Assembly (NCBI GenBank): GCA_947179155.2
Contig: OX359283.1
Coordinates: 9,347,764-9,411,763, forward strand
Length of the DNA: 64,000 bases
DNA from: Hedera helix
Lineage: Eukaryota > Streptophyta > Magnoliopsida > Apiales > Araliaceae
Reading direction: 5' to 3'
Positions within the stretch are counted from its first letter, which is position 1, and every line of letters begins with the position of its first letter. The translations under genes and the position numbers were made by a program. Below, one piece after another: positions 55,363-64,000 of this stretch. The notes under the pieces are model-generated. The model made no database searches and was not told where the DNA came from. It was given only the letters and a program-made list of their open reading frames with translations.

Positions 55363-56517
55363 TTAGGCATTTGCATCTTCGTCAGGAGAATCCTGAGGGT
55401 AGTCAGGAATCACTGGCGGGCTCGGGAACTGCAGAGGGTTTGGACCAGAATTCAACCCCGTCCTCTCGAACATCTCAGCAAGGGTTGCAGTGAAATTGGC
55501 ATTGAACTGCATCATAGTGTTAACCTGCTGAGCGACATAAGTAATTTGGCGAGATTGGCGGCGTGAGTCCCTTCGCAAGCGTTGTACCTCCGTCGCAATG
55601 GATGCTAGAGATGGCTGATTGGCGGCGTCATCCTCCTCCTGCTGATCATCTGCAAAGAGTTCCTCCGTATCGGGAGACTGAGCCTCAAAAATAAAACCGG
55701 CTCCAGTCGGATTAGCTGGGGCCCCATCCCACTGATTGTAGCTACGAATCAACCGAGAGTCGATCGGGATTTTGGGCCGCTACAGAGGCTCATCCGCAGA
55801 CCATTCAACTCCAGCAAATTGGCACAAGCCACAAATCAAAGAAGGATGCGGCAAACCGCCCGGAGTACCCCCGTGGAGAGTGTGTTTGATAGAGCCAAGA
55901 ATAACACGTCCCACGTTGATGCTCATCCGGTTGACCAAACAATATAAAAGCACCGCCCTGGATATGATCACATCGCTGACGTGCGTGGTAGGGAGCAATT
56001 TGGCACAAATGAAATAATACCAGGCCTTGCCAATCCTGCTCAAGAATCGATGCGAAAATAACCGGGGCGCCCCATCCTTTAGAGTCCATTCGGCATCCGA
56101 CTGACACAAGCCCCGAAGCACGTCGGTTAGATTGAGGTGCTCGGTCTTGTAGGAGGTATATTGGTCCATCTCCTCTATGTGGGGAATGTGATAGAAGTCG
56201 TTAATCTGCTCAGCCCCAAAATGCACATCCACACCACGAATGCGCACCACATTAACAGTCTCCTTTGCATTGGCGTAAAATTCTTTGACAATTGCAATGC
56301 ATGCCGGCTCAGGTTGTTCGGTGAAATTATTCCAATGCTTCTCAGTAATCATACGGCACAAGCGTCCATCATTGTTATTCGGAAGGAGGCCACGCTCTGG
56401 GATAATCGTTTTCCCTTCTAACACCTCATAATACTTCTTCTCCGCCTCTTCGCTAACAAAACGATGCACGTCATATGTGGCGCGAGATGTTTGCCCACGT
56501 TGTCGTTTAGGAGCCAT
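55363..56517 (-). pseudogene. Element F: third ORF downstream of pol (plant transposon protein type)
   Basis: From MAPKRQRGQTSRATYDVHRF the frame runs about 385 codons with one in-frame TAG at 55780. The first 245 residues are globular, with VKEFYANAKETVNVVRIRGV, INDFYHIPHIEEMD and ISRAVLLYCLVNRMSINVGR. That pattern is common to a family annotated in many plant genomes as putative plant transposon protein. The part after the stop has an acidic section (EELFADDQQEEDD), a short coiled coil (ATEVQRLRRDSRRQSRQ) and a Pro-rich tail. Athila elements carry an extra ORF at this place, often called env-like. I see no signal peptide and no clear membrane segment, so an envelope function is not supported here. 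Confidence 0.7.
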
Positions 56518-57536
56518 AGCTAATCAATGAAGTGCTAAGAAGCGGAAACGATGGCAAACGACAACCCAAATCACTGATTTTGAAGAGAAACTTGGTTGAG
56601 ACAATTTATCGAGCAGTTGACGTGCACCCTTGCTTTGAACAATGAACAAGTCCTCCCCAAACTAGTTTTCGCCACCCAAAGTTAGGGTATATCACCAATA
56701 CACCACACCACCAACCCTAATTCAGAGAATGCAAACGAAATGAGCAACAAAAAGGGAAGAGATGTCTACCAATTTTGTCCGAGAGAAGCCCCCAAACTGA
56801 ACTGTTGGCTAGGAGAGAGAGAGAGTGCAACCCTTTGTGTTTGGATCCTCCTTGTGGTTTGGACTTGGAAGGAATACAATTCGGTGCAGGAATCGGATGA
56901 GAGTGATGGCTAGGAGAGTTTAGGAATCAAGAATTTGGAGAGGGAATGCTAAGCAAGCCGTTCGAATGAAATAAACCTCAATGGGGGGTTATATTTTTTT
57001 TTTTTTCTGAAAACCCGACCTACCGCTGCGGCGGCCAGATTCACCGCTGCGGCGGTGAATGATTCTGTTAACCCATATGAAGACTACCGCTGCGGCGGTA
57101 TCAGGGCACCGCTGCAGCGGTGAAACGTTCTGTTAAAAAAATTAAAACCACCGCTGCGGCGGTAGCAGGGCACCGCTGCGGCAGTGAAAGCTGCTGCCAG
57201 ATTTTTTTTTTTTTTTTTTTTTTTTTATGCTCAACTGATTCGCATTGAAGCCTTGCCTTGATAGTACCTGAAATTTTAACATAGATGCATCAAAAACTTA
57301 ATAACTAATCACAATTTTAACTCAAAAATATAGAAATTGCAATTAGTTATAAAGCAAATTTTTACTTATAATAAATATTAGACTAATATACTATATCAAA
57401 AGAATTTAGCCAATCAGAATACCGCAAAAATGACTAAATATAGAATGCATTACAAATAAAACCATATTGACAATAAAAATGGGTTGCCTCCCATTTAACG
57501 CTTCATTTAAAGTCTTGGGCTTGACTACTTCCTGAA
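56518..57536 (-). mobile_element. Element F spacer between pol and third ORF
   Basis: About 1 kb of non-coding sequence with three paired GC-rich palindrome units at 57020-57185, a poly(T) run at 57204-57226, and an AT-rich stretch beside pol. It may contain the leader or promoter of the third ORF. Confidence 0.65.
57020..57185. repeat. Paired ACCGCTGCGGCGGT palindromes
   Basis: Six near-palindromic copies of ACCGCTGCGGCGGT occur at about 57021, 57042, 57095, 57118, 57150 and 57172. They are in three pairs, and the pairs are separated by TGAATGATTCTGTTAA or similar sequence. A further pair is in the 3' LTR at 54014-54047. Confidence 0.85.
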
Positions 57537-60500
57537 TTATTGCGGGTCGGCGAGAACGATAGAGACTTTTTGCCGATCCGCCTCACCCCCCATGTATGGC
57601 TTAAGACGCTGGTCGTTAACCTTGAATGTGTTCGACGTTGTGGCATCTTCCAACTCAACCGCACCGTGCGGGAATACATTTTTGACAGTGAAGGGACCCG
57701 ACCACCTGGATTTCAGCTTTCCCGGGAAGAGTCTCAACCGGGAATTATATAGAAGCACTTTTTGGCCAATGTCGAACTTCCTCTCCACAATTTTCTGATC
57801 ATGCCATCGTTTGGTCTTTTCCTTGTAAATTTTCGCGTTCTCATATGCTTGGAGACGGAATTCATCCATTTCGTTCAATTGAAGCATCCTTTTCTCATCG
57901 GCCGCATGTAATTCAAAATTGAGTTTTTTGATGGCCCAATATGCGTTATGCTCAAGTTCAACCGGCAAGTGGCAAGCTTTTCCGAAAACCAAGCGATATG
58001 GTGACATTCCAATTGGCGATTTAAAAGCTGTTCGGTATGCCCATAACGCTTCGTCCAATTTCTTAGACCAATCCTTCCTGTTGGGGTTCACCGTCTTTTC
58101 TAGAATTCGCTTTATTTCTCTGTTGGAGACTTCTGCTTGCCCACTGGTTTGCGGATGATAGGCCGTAGCAATTTTATGGGTAACCCCATATTTAGCAAGG
58201 AGGGCAGCGAAATACTTGTTGCAAAAGTGTGAACCGCCATCACTGATAATAGCCCGTGGAGTGCCAAAGCGCGAAAAGATGTTTTTACGCAAGAAGTTCA
58301 GAACGACTTTGGAATCATTGGTCGGCAGAGCAACAACTTCAACCCATTTCGATACATAGTCCACAACGACTAATATGTATTGGTTGTTATAAGATGACGG
58401 GAATGGTCCCATGAAATCTATGCCCCAGACGTCAAAAATTTCAATTTCTTGAATGCTATTCAGGGGCATTTCATGTCTCTTAGAAATGTTACCTGTTCTT
58501 TGGCACTTGTCGCATCTTAATACAAAGGAATGAGCGTCCTTAAACAAAGATGGCCAATAGAACCCCGATTGTAGGACCTTTGCCGCTGTTCTCACCCCAC
58601 CGAAATGTCCTCCATAATCAGATGAATGACAGTGATGAAGAATATCACTCATTTCTTCTTGAGGCACACACCTCCTCAGTAATTGATCTGCGCATTGCTT
58701 GAACAGGAACGGATCATCCCATACAAAGAATCGGACGTCACTTAAGAACTTTTTCCGTTGCTGATAGCTTAAATCCGGGGGAGTCACATTACTCACAATG
58801 AAGTTCGCGAAATCCGCATACCAAGGTAATTCGCTGTGCACAGCAAACAGCTGCTCATCCGGAAAATGCTCATTAATAACCCTGTCATCCTTCCTTTCTT
58901 GCTCCGGATTCTCCAATCTAGAAAGATGATCCGCCACTTGGTTCTCTGAACCCTTCTTGTCGCGGATTTCCAAATCAAACTCTTGGAGAAGAAGAATCCA
59001 CCTTATAAGTCGGGGCTTTGCATCTTTCTTGGAAATCAGATATCTTATAGCAGCGTGATCTGTATACACCACAACTTTTGTTCCCACAAGATATGACCTA
59101 AATTTGTCAAAAGCGTATACAACCGCTAATAGCTCTTTCTCGGTGGTGGTGTAGTTAAGCTGAGCATCTGTTAAGGTTTTGCTGGCATAATAAATGGCAT
59201 GGAAGATCTTTTCCTTGCGCTGACCCAACACTGCCCCAACTGCAAAATCACTCGCATCGCACATCAATTCGAAGGGTACAGACCAATCCGGTGCTACTAT
59301 TACGGGAGCAGATGTTAGCTTTGTTTTCAATAGCTCAAAGGCCTGTAAGCAGTCTTCATCGAATTTAAATTGGACCTCCTTTTCTAAAAGGCTACACAAA
59401 GGCTTGGAGATCTTGGAGAAGTCCTTGATAAAGCGTCTATAAAAGCCCGCATGACCCAAAAAACTACGCACCCCCTTAACAGTTGTAGGCGGTGGCAATT
59501 TTTCAATTGTCTCCAGCTTTGCCTTGTCAACCTCCAACCCTTTTTTTGAAACTTTGTGCCCAAGGATAATTCCTTCCTGTACCATGAAATGACATTTTTC
59601 CCAGTTGAGAATTAGATTCGTCTCTACACAGCGTTTCAGCACCAGAATCAGATTCTCTAGGCACAGCTCAAAAGAGTCCCCGAACACAGAGAAATCGTCC
59701 ATGAAGACTTCCACGTTATGCTCCACCATGCCAGAAAAGATGGCCATCATGCACCTTTGAAATGTTGCCGGCGCATTGCAAAGCCCAAAGGACATTCGTC
59801 TGAATGCAAACGTCCCGTAGGGGCAGGTGAAGGTTGTCTTTTCCTGGTCCTCAGGTGCAATAGCTATCTGATTATAACCCGAGTAGCCATCCAGGAGACA
59901 GTAGTACTCGTGACCCGCCAGCCTGTCCAACATTTGGTCAATGAATGGCAATGGAAAGTGATCTTTTCATGTAGCTTTGTTTAGCTTTCTGTAGTCCATG
60001 CACACCCTCCAACCAGTTACTGTCCTTGTTGGTATCAACTCGTTCTGCTCATTCCTGACGACTGTCATCCCTCCTTTCTTGGGCACACACTTGACAGGAC
60101 TCACCCATGCACTGTCGGAGATAGGATATATTATCCCAGCATCTAGCAATTTCAAAATCTCCTTCTTAACAACCTCTTTCATGATAGGGTTGAGCCTTCT
60201 ATGATGTTCCACAGTCGGCTTGCTGTCCTCCTCCATCAGAATTTTTTGCATACAGAAGGATGGACTAATGCCTTTGATGTCTGATATAGTCCATCCTAAA
60301 GCCGTTTTATACTTCCTCAGCACACTTAAAAGTTTACTCTCCTGATCCTCATTTAAAGCTGCAGATATTACAACAGGATAAGTGGATTCTTTTTCCAGAA
60401 ATGCATACCTCAAATGATTTGGCAATGGTTTTAGCTCCAATATTGGCGCTTCCTCTTTAGATAAACTTGAAACAGATGTTCCTGACTGTTCCAAAGCTTC

Positions 60501-61604
60501 ATAGTGCGGTTTGAATTTGGCAAATCGAGGAGCTGAATCCAAATATTTCATGCATTCTATATGAGTAGGATCTTCTGCAGTCGTGGTTCCAATGATCGAA
60601 GCCTCCAACGGATCAGGAACATAAGTTTTCATGAAAACTTCCTGGACAAACTTGTCAACCACATCGACTCTAAAGCATTCTTCTGAATCACTTGGAAACT
60701 TCATAGATTTGAAGACATTGAACTTTATTTCTTGATCTTGTACCCTCATAGTGAGCTCGCCCTTCTGAACATCGATAATAGTTCTCCCCGTGGCTAGAAA
60801 TGGACGCCCTAATATAATAGGGACTTCCCTATCCTCTTCGAAGTCCAGAACTATAAAGTCAGCTGGAAAGATAAACTTGTCAACCTTTACCAGCACGTCT
60901 TCCACGATTCCCTTCGGGTAAGTCAGAGATCTATCAGCAAGTTGTAGAGTAACACTGGTAGGTTTCGCTTCGTTCAACCCCAACTTCCTATAGATAGACA
61001 AGGGCATCAGATTGATGCTTGCTCCAAGATCACATAAAGCTTTTCCAGTGAATTCACTTCCAATGGAGCACGGAATATTGAAGCTTCCTGGATCCTTTAG
61101 CATGGGAGGAAGCTTATTCTGTAAAATTACACTACATTCCTCCGTCAGAGCAACTGTCTTATAATCACCAAGCTTCCTCTTCTTGGACAGTATATCCTTC
61201 ATGAATTTCATATAGCTCGGCATTTGCTCCAAAGCTTCAGCAAATGGAATGTTGATGTGAAGCTTTTTCAATACCTCCAAGAATTTCGAAAACTGCTTAT
61301 CCAGTTTCTGCTTTTGCTGCCTTTGAGGAAATGGCATGGGTTGAACTCTTGGAAGGTTTTTGTTGACTCTGGAACTTGGCTCTTGGACTTCTTCCACAAT
61401 TTCAGGAGTTCCAGTTGTTGTGTTTTCTGTCTCAACAACCACTTCCTCTTCCGTTAGACTTGGTGGCACAGAAGTAGTTTCTCCAGTGGTATTCATTAAG
61501 GGTCTACCACTGCGCAGTGTGACTGCTTTGCATTGCTCCTTGCCATCCCTTTTTGGATTGACCTCAGTGTCACTAGGCAAAGTACCTTGCGGACGATTTT
61601 TCAT
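57537..61604 (-). pseudogene. Element F: Athila-type Pol (protease, RT, RNase H, integrase), one stop
   Basis: The frame is open for about 1,350 codons with a single TGA at about 59964. In order it has protease CDLGASINLMPLSIYRK (Asp-Leu-Gly, residue about 195); reverse transcriptase from SAWVSPVKCVPKKGG, with catalytic [10 protein letters not shown] at 59694-59705; RNase H ([26 protein letters not shown]); integrase zinc region ([11 protein letters not shown] ... RCDKCQRTG); and the catalytic triad in [19 protein letters not shown] and [14 protein letters not shown]-type module and the end SIVLADPQ follow. No chromodomain is present. This is typical of Athila elements. All catalytic residues I can place are intact. 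Confidence 0.9.
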
Positions 61605-61616
61605 AGCATTAGCAAG

Positions 61617-62909
61617 TTACCCCACTTGGGTTGCAAGGTTCCTTATAGCAATGTCTTGGTTGTTGCTCCTTGTCTCACTCTGTGAAATGTATCTAGTCAG
61701 AAGTTCCTCCAAGTTAGCTTTCTTTTCCGTAGGAGGAGGAGGAGGAGCTTGTTGATGTTGTGGAGGTGGTTGTTGTTGCTGTGGATTGTAATTTTGATAT
61801 CCTGGAGGATATGGCTGCCTCGAGGATGAAGATTGTCCTTGATTACTGTTATTACTCCACGAGAAATTAGGATGATTCCTCACTCCAGGATAATAATGTG
61901 ACGGCACATTAGTGTTTTGCTGCCGATTGTAATTACTTACATACTGCACTGATTCTGCCTTGATGGCACATTGCTCACTAGGATGTTCTCCAGCACATAT
62001 GTCACATATCTCTGCTATGCTCTGCACAGGTTTTGTTCCCATATTGTCAATTTTTCGAGCAAGCGCGACCACTTGTGCAGATAGAGATGTAACTGCATCC
62101 ACTTCATGCATTCCCGCTACCTTCCTTGGAGTGAACCTTTCAGCAGGCCACTGATAGTTATTTGCTGCCATGATTTCCAACAGTTCAAGCGCTTCATCAT
62201 AACTTTTTCCCATTAAAGCTCCGCCAGCTGCAACATCTACACTTTGTCTGGTAGAATTAGATAAACCGTTATAGAATGTCTGGACTTGTAACCATTTAGG
62301 AATACCATGGTGGGGGCATCTTCTGAGAAGATCCTTAAAACGCTCCCACGTTTCATATAGAGACTCCGCATCCTGTTGGCTAAAGGCTGTGATGTCATTT
62401 CGCATTCTTGCTGTTCTGGCAGGCGAAAAGAATTTAGCCAAGAATTTCTGAGCTAGATCAGCCCAGGTACTAATGGAGCCTGCTGGTAGAGAATGCAACC
62501 AACTCTTTGCCTTATCATGCAACGTGAAAGGGAACATACGGAGTCTGAGAGCGTCTTCAGAAACCCCTTGATATCTGAACGTGTCACAGATTTCCAGAAA
62601 TTTTACCAGATGATCATTCGGGTCCTCATTAGGCAACCCACCAAACTGCACATGATTTTGAATCATTTGGAAAGTGCCCGGCCTGATCTCAAAGTTAGCA
62701 GCAACAATGGCTGGCCTATTGATGCTTGTATGAAGATCGGTAACTTGCGGCATAGCATATTCCCGCAAAGTTTTATAATCTTCTTCCGCCATTGTATCTT
62801 GATGGTGAATAACTTGACTTCTCTTTTCTTTTCTCAATATACGCAGAGTTTTTTCAATCTCAGGATCGAAAAGTACGAGATTAGGATCTTGAAAAGGAAG
62901 CATGCACAA
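61617..62909 (-). pseudogene. Element F: Athila-type Gag, ends in a nonsense codon
   Basis: From MCMLPFQDPNLVLFD the frame has 430 codons. The capsid block is at residues 75-260 (PNDHLVKFLEICDTFRYQG, RLRMFPFTLHDKAKSWLHS, KFFSPARTARMRNDITAF, WERFKDLLRRCPHHGIP). A single Cys cluster, CDICAGEHPSEQC, follows near 310. It is a CCHC-like knuckle, C-x2-C-x4-H-x4-C. After it come a Gln/Pro-rich region and the coiled segment NLEELLTRYISQSE. The TAA at 61617-61619 interrupts a frame that continues in phase into the protease, so gag and pol were one ORF. Confidence 0.9.
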
Positions 62910-63031
62910 TCAAGAGTACCTGGAAGAAAACAAAAATAAAAATACAAATAAAATAAGTTAGACAAATGTAACCGTTTAAACTAAGATTATATTGATAAAG
63001 CTTAATAATGCAGAGAAATTAGATAAATAAC

Positions 63032-63049
63032 TCCCCGGCAACGGCGCCA
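63032..63049 (-). other. Element F primer-binding site (tRNA-Asp)
   Basis: TCCCCGGCAACGGCGCCA on the plus strand is the complement of TGGCGCCGTTGCCGGGGA, the tRNA-Asp site used by Athila-type elements. Confidence 0.85.
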
Positions 63050-63055
63050 AAAACT

Positions 63056-64000
63056 TGTTGAGCGGAATCGGCACCTATAAAAAGCACGCGATTCCGGATT
63101 CGTTTGAATGAATGTACGCGCAAGTATACGCGGTCAACAAGTAATATAATGAAAGTAAATTGTCGATCCCACGAGGAGTTATACTAACGATATCTGCATA
63201 GCAAGCTTAAAGAAATCTAATCCGATTTAAACTATGATTAAGATGGCAAGTTTTTGTTAACACAATAACCTAAAATAATAAAGACGTAGCAACAAAGATT
63301 CGATTAAAACAAGCTAAGATCACAACTTCACTCACTACCTCATTTAACCCTCACACCCCTCTTTTCAATGCTAAGATCGCTCGAATGATAACCAGAGAAA
63401 ATAAACAACCATAAACCTCTTTCGATAGTAAAATGACTCACACCCAACCAATTAGTTCACTATATTCCTATGTGACCTAACTTAGCGAGATGGCGATAAA
63501 AGCCCTTCTCAACAAGGCTACACAAGGTACACCGGTATATTCCTATCCGAGATACAAATAAGGCACTCATCCGAAGATAAAGCAACCTACAAGTGCTATC
63601 ATGCTTTTGGTCGAGTTATTTAATCCATTTTTCAATATCATAAACAGCTACACATTACATACAAAGTACATAATCCATACATGAAGAACAAAGCATGATA
63701 ATCATTCATTAGCAATCCATTCACATCAAAAAGAGAGATATTCCATTAAAATCTAGTAGTGAGATCCATTGTGATCCTAGAAATAAAGTTAGTTCATAGT
63801 TAAATGACTAACAAACATTAACAAGTTACTCATTAGGCTTAAATACATAGAATGAAGATAACTAAAATGGATGAAACTTCCTAAACACAAGTTTCAAACA
63901 CTAAAACTCCCTTCACAATATAGCAATCCAAGCTTGATGAGTCTTCTTGTTCTTGAGCTTAACACCAATCCAAGTGGCTTTGAAGGCTGGAAGAAATGAA
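63056..64000 (-). mobile_element. Element F 5' LTR, runs off the window
   Basis: It starts TGTTGAGCGGAATCGG six bases from the primer site. From 63459 it equals the 3' LTR (53377 onward). The full LTR should be about 1.25 kb, so roughly 300 bases lie beyond the window. Confidence 0.85.

Noticed and set aside
57540..60204. Plus-strand ORFs opposite F pol
   Set aside because: They are antisense to a clearly coding minus-strand frame with retroviral motifs; their composition follows from that frame.

Overview
The window looks like plant nuclear DNA, most likely from a eudicot. It is very AT-rich and consists almost entirely of LTR retrotransposons with tRNA-iMet or tRNA-Asp primer sites, one CACTA DNA transposon, and (TA)n/(AAT)n microsatellites. 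I found no complete host gene, tRNA or rRNA gene. The only host coding sequence is exon fragments carried inside the CACTA element. Almost all retroelement coding sequence is on the minus strand and carries stop codons, frameshifts or deletions.

Left part (1-31824) is a set of nested Ty3/gypsy-type elements. An old non-autonomous element, here called D, supplies the host sequence: a split 3' LTR (4098-5619 and 26179-27493), a short internal region (27494-28829) and a 5' LTR (28830-31824). Element C (5' LTR 1234-4097, gag-like and protease remnants to its left) interrupts the D 3' LTR. Element B (5620-26178, target duplication GGCGC/GGCGT) sits further along in the same LTR. B is a chromodomain chromovirus (Tekay/Del-like) with decayed gag, protease, RNase H, integrase and chromodomain, and most of its reverse transcriptase is missing. 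Element A (7619-17551) is inserted in the B 3' LTR. It has LTRs of about 4.7 kb and a 2.2-kb internal region without coding capacity (LARD type). A deletion removed the outer end of A together with flanking B sequence. B and D share a homologous extra ORF between the primer-binding site and the gag position.

Middle part (31825-39517) holds remnants of an Athila/Tat-like non-autonomous family E. There is a gag C-terminal remnant, and three LTR copies in orientations -, +, - that form kilobase-scale inverted repeats.

Right part (39518-64000) begins with a fragment of a Ty1/copia-like LTR (J), split by a complete but decayed copia element G (39769-53094, target duplication CTACC). The 5' LTR of G contains a 6.7-kb CACTA transposon H (45925-52628, target duplication TCA) that carries two NOP58 exons and several exons of at least one other host gene. 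From 53377 to the window end lies an Athila-type element F. Its gag-pol is open except for two nonsense codons; it has a third ORF downstream of pol, and its 5' LTR runs off the window.

What does not fit a simple list of dead transposons: the extra ORF shared by B and D, stem-loop modules conserved between otherwise diverged LTRs, hairpin arrays with the same 38-39 bp period in three LTR families, and an alternating palindrome module shared by the B and E LTRs. All comparisons are by eye within this window; no database search was run.
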